Shown here one piece after another: positions 1-4,854 of a DNA stretch of 5,477 nucleotides (the first letter of the stretch is position 1; the number at the start of each line of letters is the position of its first letter). The stretch comes from Eubacteriales bacterium (GTDB taxonomy: Bacteria; Bacillota_A; Clostridia; Christensenellales; Aristaeellaceae): positions 1 through 5,477 of the forward strand of contig JAQUXV010000203.1 of NCBI GenBank assembly GCA_028692205.1, in the 5' to 3' direction. The position numbers and the translations under genes were made by a program. Below the pieces are notes generated by a model. The model worked only from the letters and a program-made list of their open reading frames with translations, did not search any database and was not told the origin of the DNA.

Positions 1-8
1 ACGGACAT
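1..8 (-). CDS. 5' end of a divergent minus-strand gene (partial)
   Basis: Read on the minus strand, an ATG at 8-6 is preceded by the strong Shine-Dalgarno sequence AAGGGAGG (24-17), with an 8-nt spacer. This is what one expects for a real start. Only the first codons (Met-Ser and one base or two more) are inside the window, so the product cannot be named. The gene diverges from tmcAL and shares its promoter region. Confidence 0.55.
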
Positions 9-30
9 GGCGGTTTCCTCCCTTATGTGA

Positions 31-76
31 TAGAATACAAATGGCTTGTATCTGTATACAACCGCAATATTATACA
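31..76. promoter_or_regulatory. divergent promoter region with ATACAA/TTGTAT operator-like half-sites
   Basis: ATACAA (35-40), TTGTAT (46-51) and ATACAA (56-61) alternate, giving two overlapping dyads: one with a 5-nt centre and one, TTGTAT-CTGT-ATACAA, with a 4-nt centre. On the plus strand TTGTAT (46-51) could be a -35 box with TATTAT (68-73) as a -10 box, 16 bp apart, for tmcAL. On the minus strand a TTGTAT to TATTCT pair with an 18-bp spacer could serve the divergent gene. The half-sites would then overlap promoters in both directions, as an operator would. The dyads are directly visible. The promoter calls are tentative, and the regulator is unknown, although the shape resembles GntR-type sites. 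Confidence 0.4.
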
Positions 77-241
77 CCTTTCGGCTCCGAAATGGAATAG
101 AATCAGGAAAAAACGGGCCGTTATACATGGAAAACACAATTATTTTCGTCCAGACGGCGAAATTTCCCGGTTTTTGCGTTCTTTGCGTATGCATACCCCG
201 ATCAATGGGCGCACCGGCACAAGCCCGGAGGAGGGAGAACT

Positions 242-1426
242 ATGCTTCCCATCGTCGGCGTTATCTGCGAATACGATCCGTTCCACCGCGGGCACGCGCG
301 CCAGTTCTCGCTGATCCGGCAGCAACTGCCCGACGCGCGCATTGTGTGCGTAATGAGCGGCTGCTTTACCCAGCGCGGGATGCCCGCGTTGTTTTCGCCT
401 GCCTTCCGGGCCAAAGCGGCGCTTGCCGCCGGAGCGGACGCGGTGCTGGAGCTTCCTTGCGCCTTTGCCGTGCGCGAGGCGGAAAATTTTGCGCTTGGCG
501 GCGTGGCGCTGTTGATGAAACTCGGTGTGGTAACGCACCTTTCTTTTGGGCTGGAGGCGGACGATCTTGCGCCGCTCACAGCCGCCGCAGCGCTGCTGGA
601 AGCGCCGAACGACGCCTTTCAGGCTGCACTGCGCGCCGCGCTTTGCGAGGGCAGGCCCTTCGCGGCGGCGCAGGCGGAAGCGGTTGCCGCGGGGCTGGCA
701 GGCGGCGCGGCGGCTTTCTCCGCCGACACCCTGCAAACCCTGCTGGCGAAGCCCAACAATATACTGGGCATTTGTTACCTGCGCGCGCTGATACGGCTGA
801 AAAGCGCTATTGAGCCGTTGCCTGTAACCCGCGAGGGTGATTACCACGCAACCGATCTGGAAATGCTCGGCTATCCCTCCGCCACCGCCGTACGGAAAGC
901 GTTCCTGCTAAGCGACGTTGCGGCGGCGGAACGCGCCTGCGGCTATTCCCTCGCGGGCGAAGCGTTCCACCGCCCCGAAGCGCTGGATACGCTGCTGTTG
1001 CACACGCTGCGCGCCGCCACTCCCGAAGCGCTTAAGAAGCTGCCCGATTGCACCGAGGGGCTGGAAAACCGCTTGCTAAAAGCCGCGCGGGAGGCGAACA
1101 GCCGCGCAGAGCTGCTGAGCCTGCTGAAAACCAAACGGTACGCCTATGCGCGCCTAAACCGGTTGGCCACCCACGCAATGCTTGGCGTAACTGCCGACTT
1201 GCTTTCCGAACACCCTCTGCCGGAATATGCGCGGCTGCTGGGCTTCCGCAAGAAAAGCAAGGACCTGCTGACGGCTTTTCAGCGGGATTACGTGATCGCC
1301 AAAGCGGCGGACGGCGATATTGGCAATCCCCTCTATGCGCTGGATGAGCGCGCCTACGAGCTTTGGGCGCTCGGGGCTGGGCTGCCGTCGGGGCTTATGT
1401 ACCGGCAGCGGATTGTGACGTTGTAA
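242..1426 (+). CDS. tmcAL: tRNA(Met) cytidine acetate ligase TmcAL (YlbM family)
   Basis: This 394-residue protein matches the TmcAL/YlbM nucleotidyltransferase-like family, whose members run to about 400 residues. The family activates acetate with ATP and forms N4-acetylcytidine at the wobble position (C34) of elongator tRNA-Met in the cytoplasm. Visible signatures are the N-terminal Rossmann start GVICEYDPFHRGH (residues 6-18) with the HxGH nucleotide-binding motif at 15-18, MSGCFTQRGMPA (38-49), the RA...GADAVLELP block (56-72), SFGLEADDL (101-109), the PNNILGICYLRAL block (171-183) and SATAVRKAF (213-221). Many relatives have EYNPFH, so Asp at residue 12 is a small deviation. The ATG is chosen because GGAGGAGG (227-234) lies 7 nt upstream and the conserved motif begins almost at once. 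The gene stands alone on its strand, convergent with the minus-strand operon, with a long leader if the promoter near 46-73 is right. Identification is firm; activity is inferred from the family. Confidence 0.95.
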   Translation: MLPIVGVICEYDPFHRGHARQFSLIRQQLPDARIVCVMSGCFTQRGMPALFSPAFRAKAALAAGADAVLELPCAFAVREAENFALGGVALLMKLGVVTHLSFGLEADDLAPLTAAAALLEAPNDAFQAALRAALCEGRPFAAAQAEAVAAGLAGGAAAFSADTLQTLLAKPNNILGICYLRALIRLKSAIEPLPVTREGDYHATDLEMLGYPSATAVRKAFLLSDVAAAERACGYSLAGEAFHRPEALDTLLLHTLRAATPEALKKLPDCTEGLENRLLKAAREANSRAELLSLLKTKRYAYARLNRLATHAMLGVTADLLSEHPLPEYARLLGFRKKSKDLLTAFQRDYVIAKAADGDIGNPLYALDERAYELWALGAGLPSGLMYRQRIVTL

Positions 1427-1430
1427 TGGG

Positions 1431-1492
1431 AGGCTGTTGAGAAATTATTTTGCTCCGGCGAAGGTGCTTTCCATCGTCAAACAACAGCTTTT
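1431..1492 (+). terminator. weak intrinsic terminator candidate after tmcAL
   Basis: Five bases after the tmcAL stop, GCTGTTG (1433-1439) can pair with CAACAGC (1482-1488), followed by TTTT (1489-1492). The flanking AG/TT extends the stem to nine pairs, one of them G-U. The 42-nt loop is long for an intrinsic terminator, although GAAA/TTTC inside it could shorten it. Possible, not convincing. Confidence 0.3.
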
Positions 1493-1564
1493 CCTTTCCA
1501 CCGTTTTTCTGTCCCGCGCCCGGTTATTCGGATCGCATCCTTTCCAAAATTATCAAGGGTTGGC

Positions 1565-1745
1565 AAGCAAACAGGCCCGCCATTGCAGCGGGCCTCAAGC
1601 CGTTGACAAACCTTATGCGGACACGCAAGCTCAGTTTGCTTAAAAGCTCCAGATACGCGAAGCCAAACCACGCACGGGCGGGAGCGTACTTGGACGTACA
1701 TGACCGCCCGTTGCGGAGCGGGCGACAAAGCAAATGGGCCTTTTT
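1565..1745. other. structured non-coding region of unknown function
   Basis: The stretch between tmcAL and the IS end is dense in dyads. AAGCAAAC (1565-1572) pairs with GTTTGCTT (1634-1641), and hairpin 1573-1595 begins immediately inside this outer stem. ACGGGCGG (1674-1681) pairs with CCGCCCGT (1704-1711), but CGCCCG (1705-1710) can instead pair with CGGGCG (1719-1724), so these stems are mutually exclusive. A T5 run follows at 1741-1745 on the plus strand. Minus-strand ORFs cross it but lack a ribosome binding site and any recognisable domain. It may be a structured RNA, a remnant of another mobile element, or an extension of the IS end. No known RNA family was recognised. Confidence 0.4.
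1573..1595. repeat. GC-rich hairpin, left copy of a 23-bp direct repeat
   Basis: AGGCCCGC (1573-1580) and GCGGGCCT (1588-1595) form a perfect 8-bp stem with a 7-nt loop. The whole 23 bp matches 2462-2484 at 22 positions in the same orientation. No T-run follows on the plus strand and only a weak one (TGTTTGCTT) on the minus strand, so terminator function is uncertain. The pair brackets the IS200-type element. Confidence 0.65.
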
Positions 1746-1754
1746 CAGTCATGA

Positions 1755-1826
1755 CCACCCCTAAGAGGGGTGGCATGAACAAGCCCTATAAGGGCTAATG
1801 ATTGCCAGCGCCTAAATGACGCTGGC
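1755..1826. repeat. three consecutive hairpins at the right end of the IS
   Basis: CCACCCCT/AGGGGTGG (1755-1762 and 1766-1773, 3-nt loop), AGCCCT/AGGGCT (1782-1787 and 1791-1796, 3-nt loop) and GCCAGCG/CGCTGGC (1804-1810 and 1820-1826, 9-nt loop) lie one after another just downstream of tnpA. IS200/IS605 transposases recognise hairpins near each end, so the outermost is the best candidate for the right-end recognition hairpin. The inner ones may end the tnpA transcript, although none has a T-run. Confidence 0.6.
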
Positions 1827-1856
1827 TTTCGCTTCGTTCAAGCCATTGTGGATTGA

Positions 1857-2279
1857 TTACTTGCTACCCTTGAAAGGGTCTTCATGCTCCTTTTTGCTCA
1901 AGCTATCTTGTATCTGATCAGCTTTTTCCTGTTCCCTGATGTATTTTTGCACAGTTGCTGTGTTTAGCCCGACCGTACTAACATAATATCCTGTCGCCCA
2001 GAAATTTCGATTGCCAAACTTGTATTTCAAGTTGGAGTGTCTTTCAAAAATCATCATTGCACTCTTCCCTTTGAGGTATCCCATAAACTGAGATACGCTA
2101 TATTTCGGGGGGATACTTAACAAAAGATGTATATGATCTGGCATCATATGCCCCTCTATAATTTCTACCCCTTTCCACTTGCACAGGTCCTGAATGATTC
2201 CTTGAATGTCCTTTCGTAGCTCATGGTATATGATTTTGCGTCTGTATTTTGGTGTGAATACGATGTGATACTTGCACAC
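1857..2279 (-). CDS. tnpA: IS200-type HUH/Y1 transposase TnpA, reading frame interrupted near its N-terminus
   Basis: The visible 140-residue frame is a Y1 single-strand DNA transposase. It opens with CKYHIVFTPKYRRK (residues 2-15), carries the HUH metal-binding pair in MPDHIHLLLS (His49 and His51), the FMGYLKGKSAMMIF block (65-78), GNRNFWATGYYVSTVG (89-104), and the likely nucleophilic Tyr113 in YIREQ. The enzyme cuts and rejoins IS ends as single strands through a 5'-phosphotyrosine link. The catalytic core looks intact. However, the natural start is probably the ATG at 2309-2307, which has a good ribosome binding site, and codon 10 of that frame is TAG (2282-2280). The GTG used here follows the TAG directly and has no ribosome binding site of its own, so expression would need reinitiation or readthrough. 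It may be a recent pseudogene. Base composition is AT-rich compared with the neighbours. Confidence 0.85.
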   Translation of the reverse strand: MCKYHIVFTPKYRRKIIYHELRKDIQGIIQDLCKWKGVEIIEGHMMPDHIHLLLSIPPKYSVSQFMGYLKGKSAMMIFERHSNLKYKFGNRNFWATGYYVSTVGLNTATVQKYIREQEKADQIQDSLSKKEHEDPFKGSK

Positions 2280-2309
2280 CTATTTTGTATGTGCTAAACT
2301 TTCTGCCAT
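2280..2309 (-). pseudogene. N-terminal remnant of tnpA ending in amber codon
   Basis: Minus-strand ATG 2309-2307 opens the frame MAESLAHTK and then TAG (2282-2280), in frame with the transposase. From memory, relatives read HTKWMCKYHIV here, so TGG-ATG appears to have become TAG-GTG. The start has Shine-Dalgarno GAGAGGA (minus strand, 2325-2319) 9 nt upstream. The remnant therefore looks like the authentic 5' end of tnpA cut off by a nonsense change. Confidence 0.75.
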
Positions 2310-2377
2310 AGGACAACATCCTCTCTGCTTGTTTGGTGGCTTGAACCTCACCATTTTAGCAGAAAGGATGTTGTTCT
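2310..2377 (-). promoter_or_regulatory. hairpin sequestering the tnpA ribosome binding site, with candidate tnpA promoter
   Basis: Arms 2310-2329 and 2358-2377 pair over 20 positions (18 Watson-Crick, one G-U in the tnpA mRNA, one C-A mismatch) around a 28-nt loop. The 3' arm in the mRNA contains the Shine-Dalgarno sequence and ends directly against the ATG at 2309. Translation repression by a 5'-UTR stem is known for Salmonella IS200. A candidate -10 box TAAAAT (2358-2353, minus) with a weak -35 TTAAGC (2383-2378), 19 bp away, would start transcription inside the loop. In that case only readthrough transcripts would carry both arms. The hairpin is certain as sequence; the promoter is tentative. 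Confidence 0.6.
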
Positions 2378-2391
2378 GCTTAAGCTTTAAC

Positions 2392-2416
2392 CCACCCGCA
2401 TAGCGGGCGGCTTTTT
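2392..2416 (+). terminator. intrinsic terminator reading out of the IS on the plus strand
   Basis: CCACCCGC (2392-2399) and GCGGGCGG (2403-2410) pair around an ATA loop with one A-C mismatch, followed by CTTTTT (2411-2416). The shape is that of a plus-strand intrinsic terminator. It would end transcription running antisense to tnpA or coming from tmcAL. It could also serve as a subterminal hairpin of the IS left end. Confidence 0.55.
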
Positions 2417-2440
2417 GTTGAAACCATTAATGGTTTCAAC
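2417..2440. repeat. 24-bp perfect palindrome at the IS left end
   Basis: GTTGAAACCATT (2417-2428) is followed at once by its exact complement-reverse AATGGTTTCAAC (2429-2440), with no spacer. It is AT-rich, lies about 110 bp upstream of the tnpA start, and marks where the AT-rich element meets GC-rich sequence. It is therefore the best candidate for the left-end hairpin bound by TnpA. Confidence 0.6.
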
Positions 2441-2460
2441 TTGCTAAAGCGTAGTAAAGC

Positions 2461-2485
2461 GAGGCCCGCCATGGCAGCGGGCCTC
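2461..2485 (-). terminator. hairpin downstream of scpB, right copy of the 23-bp direct repeat
   Basis: GAGGCCCGC (2461-2469) and GCGGGCCTC (2477-2485) form a perfect 9-bp stem with a 7-nt loop, 21 bp beyond the scpB stop. It is placed to end the protease-scpA-scpB transcript, but on the minus strand only GCTTTACTAC follows, so the U-tract is poor. Its sequence nearly repeats 1573-1595. Confidence 0.5.
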
Positions 2486-2506
2486 TTGATCATTTATCGT
2501 TTCAAT

Positions 2507-3064
2507 TTACGGGATTAGCGGTTCTTCTTCCTCGCCCTCATCGTTCACCGACTTGGGTTCCGGCAGGGGCGGCAGTTCCCGCACGTCCGCAATGCCGAAA
2601 TGTTCCAGAAATTTGTCCGTCGTTCCGTATAATATCGGGCGGCCCAGCGCTTCCTTGCGCCCAACCTCTTTGATGAGGCCCTTGCGCATCAGGGACAGCA
2701 CCGAATAATCGCACTTTACGCCGCGTACCAGTTCCACTTCGCCGCGGGTGGTGGGCTGCCGGTAGGCAATCACCGCCAGCGTTTCCAGCGCCGCCTGCGA
2801 AAGCGACTGCCGCTGTACGGGCTGGAGCATCCGCTCCACATAGGGGGCATATTCCGCGCGGGTTTCCAGCTTTACATGGTCGCCGTAGCGCTTTAACATG
2901 ATGCCGCAGGTGCGGCTTTCATAATCTTTTTGCAGCAATTCCACGGCGTGTACGGTTTCCATCTCGCTCATTTCCAGCGCCTGCGCAAGGTCCGGCACGG
3001 TTACCGCATCCCCGGAAACAAACAGGATCGCCTCAATGGCATGGGTCGCTTCATTCGGCTCCAA
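2507..3064 (-). CDS. scpB: segregation and condensation protein B (ScpB)
   Basis: ScpB is the dimeric winged-helix partner that, with ScpA, binds SMC in the bacterial condensin complex and supports chromosome condensation and segregation. The 185-residue protein has the N-terminal winged-helix segment AIEAILFVSGDAV (9-21) and the highly conserved second domain: LSQAALETLAVIAYRQP (88-104), ITR-like TTRGEVELVRGV (105-116), and LGRPILYGTTDKFLEHFGI (140-158). The tail is acidic (EGEEEEP). The TTG at 3064-3062 is chosen over a longer frame reaching 3139: AAGGAGG (3081-3075 on the minus strand) precedes it by 10 nt, the family motif starts just after, and the extra 25 residues of the longer version are low in conservation and antisense-like in composition. 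It overlaps the end of scpA by 14 bp, implying translational coupling. It is the last gene of the operon. Confidence 0.93.
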   Translation of the reverse strand: MEPNEATHAIEAILFVSGDAVTVPDLAQALEMSEMETVHAVELLQKDYESRTCGIMLKRYGDHVKLETRAEYAPYVERMLQPVQRQSLSQAALETLAVIAYRQPTTRGEVELVRGVKCDYSVLSLMRKGLIKEVGRKEALGRPILYGTTDKFLEHFGIADVRELPPLPEPKSVNDEGEEEEPLIP

Positions 3065-3788
3065 CGGCCCTCTTCCTCCTTCCCGGATACAGCATAATCT
3101 GCCCGAACGTTCCGCCCTGCGCGGCGTGGGCTTTTCCAAGCCGCAGCAGTTCCAGCAGCGCGATGAAAAGCGTTACGATCTCCTCACGGTCCGGCGTACC
3201 CTGAAACAGCTCTTCAAAGCGGGTTTCCCCGCGCTTCAGCCGCGTCTGGATGGTCTTCATGCATCCTTCCACGGTGTAGTTGTCCCGGCGGATATCGCGC
3301 AGGCGGGGTTCGATCTCCGCTTCCTCGCGGGGAGCGCGCTCGGTCACGCGCCGCAGCGCCTCCCACAGCGCGTTCAGCGTCAAGCCGTCGATTTCCAGCG
3401 TCGGCGGCGGCAGTGGGATTTCCTCCGGCAGCTTGCCGAATACCTGCTGGGCGCTCTTCTCAAACGCCGCCATGAATTCGGCGCTTTCCTTAAATTGTTT
3501 GTATGCGGTCAGGCGCGCGATCAGCGCCTGCTCGGGGTCTTCCTCCTCGGGCTGGGGCGGCCGGGGCAGCAGCGCCCGGCTCTTGATTTCCACCAGCGTG
3601 GCAGCCATGGCGATGAACTCGCTGGCTTCCTCCGGGTCAAAATCCGGCGCGGTCCGCACAATTTCGATAAACTGCTCGGTGATCTGGCTTACAAAGATAT
3701 CCTTGATGTCGATCTTCGCCTTGCCGATCAGGTGCAAAAGCAAATCCAGCGGGCCGTCGAATTGCTTCAGCCGGATGTAGACGGCCAT
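3051..3788 (-). CDS. scpA: segregation and condensation protein A (ScpA)
   Basis: ScpA is the kleisin subunit that bridges the heads of the SMC dimer and recruits ScpB; it acts on the nucleoid. The 245 residues fit the family. The N-terminal SMC-neck binding part includes the diagnostic FDGPLDLLLHLI (10-21) and IDIKDIFVSQITEQFI (26-41). EFIAMAATLVEIKSRALLP (57-75) follows, then an acidic linker and LIARLTAYKQFKESA (89-103), where ScpB binds in known complexes. The C-terminal winged helix includes IVTLFIALLELLRLGKA (204-220) and QGGTFGQIMLYP (224-235), which contacts the SMC head. The ATG at 3788-3786 has GGAGGG 9 nt upstream and shares one base with the TAA of the protease gene (TAATG), so the two are translationally coupled. 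A short basic tail (GRRKR) follows the winged helix. Confidence 0.95.
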   Translation of the reverse strand: MAVYIRLKQFDGPLDLLLHLIGKAKIDIKDIFVSQITEQFIEIVRTAPDFDPEEASEFIAMAATLVEIKSRALLPRPPQPEEEDPEQALIARLTAYKQFKESAEFMAAFEKSAQQVFGKLPEEIPLPPPTLEIDGLTLNALWEALRRVTERAPREEAEIEPRLRDIRRDNYTVEGCMKTIQTRLKRGETRFEELFQGTPDREEIVTLFIALLELLRLGKAHAAQGGTFGQIMLYPGRRKRAVGAE

Positions 3789-4591
3789 TACGCCGCGCCC
3801 TCCAAAAGCAGGAACAGGTGCAGCACACCGCCCGAGATTGCCCCGGTTACCGTGGTGAGCACAGTGGTAAGCGCGCCCGTAAACACCAGTATCAGCAGGA
3901 TGATCTGCGCCGCCTGGAAGAACTGGCGGTTCATGGTCAATTTGCCTTTTAAGACAAGGTCATTCAGCACATGAAAGCCGTCCAGCGGCGGAATGGGCAG
4001 CAGGTTAAAAACGGCGATCGCCACATTCATCGTGGAGAACAGCAGCAGGAAGCGCTGCACATGCATCAGCCACGGGTGCAGCATATACTGGGAAAAATCC
4101 GCGCCGGAACCGCTGAGCAGGATGGAGTAGCCCACGCCGCTGGAGGATAGAAATTCCACCGCGCCGCCGTTGGCCTGTATCACTTCGGGCTTCCACAGCA
4201 GCGGGTTAATGATTGTCGCCAGAAAAAGCGATACGATAAACAGCGTTAAATTGGTCGTCACCCCCGCCACAGACACTAAAAAGTCGTCCCGGCGGTAGTT
4301 GCCCTTAAAATTACGTGGATTCACCGGCACCGGCTTTGCCCAGCCGAAACCGAACAGCACCAGGCAAACCGTGCCGATCGGGTCCAGGTGCTTGCGCGGG
4401 TCGAGCGTCAGACGGCCCAGCATCTTGGCGGTCGGATCGCCGCAGCGGTAAGCCACATAGCCGTGCGCAATTTCATGCAGCATCAGGGTCAGCAGCACGG
4501 CGACGGCAAAATACGCCATATAAATGATAAATCCAACCGGATCGGTGGTCAGCCACGACCACCATGCTTGTAAACGGCTAAAAATGCCCAC
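3788..4591 (-). CDS. site-2-type M50 family zinc metalloprotease, integral membrane
   Basis: This 267-residue membrane protein belongs to the M50 site-2 protease group, in the short branch without PDZ or CBS domains. Hydrophobic segments lie around 20-38, 71-84, 105-130, 178-200 and 226-262. The zinc site is visible: HEIAH (39-43) in the first membrane helix, and NLLPIPPLDG (196-205), in which Asp204 is the third ligand. DPTAKMLGRLTLDPRKHLDPIGT (52-74) is the usual block after the catalytic helix. Members cut within membranes, but no substrate can be deduced here, and nothing shows it is RseP or SpoIVFB. The start is GTG (4591-4589) with GAGGG 7 nt upstream. It is first in the operon with scpA and scpB, a linkage frequent in Clostridia whose functional meaning is unclear. 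Confidence 0.9.
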   Translation of the reverse strand: MGIFSRLQAWWSWLTTDPVGFIIYMAYFAVAVLLTLMLHEIAHGYVAYRCGDPTAKMLGRLTLDPRKHLDPIGTVCLVLFGFGWAKPVPVNPRNFKGNYRRDDFLVSVAGVTTNLTLFIVSLFLATIINPLLWKPEVIQANGGAVEFLSSSGVGYSILLSGSGADFSQYMLHPWLMHVQRFLLLFSTMNVAIAVFNLLPIPPLDGFHVLNDLVLKGKLTMNRQFFQAAQIILLILVFTGALTTVLTTVTGAISGGVLHLFLLLEGAA

Positions 4592-4646
4592 GGTACGCCC
4601 TCGTTTCCTGTGGTTTTCCGGCAGGTGTTCGCGCCGGGATCAGCCT

Positions 4647-4675
4647 ATTATATCGTGGCGGCGGAAAAAACTCAA
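4647..4675 (-). promoter_or_regulatory. sigma-A-type promoter of the protease-scpA-scpB operon
   Basis: On the minus strand TTGAGT (4675-4670) and a consensus TATAAT (4652-4647) are separated by exactly 17 bp. Transcription would start near 4640, giving a leader of about 50 nt to the GTG start at 4591. No other well-placed promoter was seen before scpA or scpB, which fits a single transcript. Confidence 0.75.
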
Positions 4676-4735
4676 GATAGCCCCTGTTCTCTTTGCCCGC
4701 GCCCCTTTTCCCGTCCTATGAACCAAAAGAACAGA

Positions 4736-4819
4736 CAGGGAAACGATGGTTCAAGAACCTGTGCGTTACCGAGGCTGCTTTTCGCCAGGCTGCGGTTGCG
4801 GAATTCGCAGGAATAGCGG
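4736..4819 (+). repeat. repeat copy A of an approximately 80-bp family
   Basis: The copy begins with CAGGGAAACGATGG (4736-4749) and ends with GCAGGAATAGCGG (4807-4819). Both blocks recur exactly in copy B at 4855-4868 and 4924-4936, at nearly the same spacing (71 and 69 bp), while the middle is diverged. Copies A and B start 119 bp apart in direct orientation. The copy lies between the operon promoter and the purine nucleoside phosphorylase gene. No function is known. Confidence 0.7.
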
Positions 4820-4854
4820 CATCGTCCCCCCCGCCATGCACCATATGGAGAGGG

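Larger units (their letters stand above)
1755..2440 (-). mobile_element. IS200-type insertion sequence (IS200/IS605 family, tnpA only)
   Basis: A single HUH transposase gene is flanked by hairpins instead of inverted terminal repeats, as expected for IS200-type elements, which are about 700 bp and move as single-stranded DNA. On the transposase strand the left end would be near 2440, at a 24-bp perfect palindrome, and the right end near 1755, at hairpin 1755-1773. That gives a length of roughly 690 bp, close to the family norm. The DNA is visibly more AT-rich than the GC-rich host genes, which supports later acquisition. No tnpB is present. The exact ends are not fixed: this family makes no target-site duplication to mark them, so the limits are approximate to about 15 bp. 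Confidence 0.75.

Noticed and set aside
127..240. Possible upstream ORF in the tmcAL leader and an attenuator using the T-run near 171-175
   Set aside because: The ATG at 127 has no ribosome binding site, and the only pairing for the T-run (AAAAAC...GTTTTT) is long-range with a bulge, so neither is convincing.
46..813. Plus-strand 255-codon ORF overlapping the start of tmcAL
   Set aside because: It is a different frame of tmcAL and its leader, rich in Arg, Ala and Gly as expected of a shadow frame, with no ribosome binding site.
1477..1782. Minus-strand 101-codon ORF between the IS and tmcAL
   Set aside because: It needs a TTG start, has no ribosome binding site, runs straight through the IS-end hairpin and other GC-rich stems, and shows no domain. 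Chance or repeat-derived coding potential is more likely.
1755..2440. IS605 element with TnpB and guide RNA
   Set aside because: No TnpB-like reading frame exists near the transposase, and the element length fits IS200 with tnpA alone.
3036..3974. Plus-strand 312-codon ORF
   Set aside because: It is fully antisense to scpB, scpA and the protease gene, whose products are clearly conserved; long antisense frames are common in GC-rich DNA.
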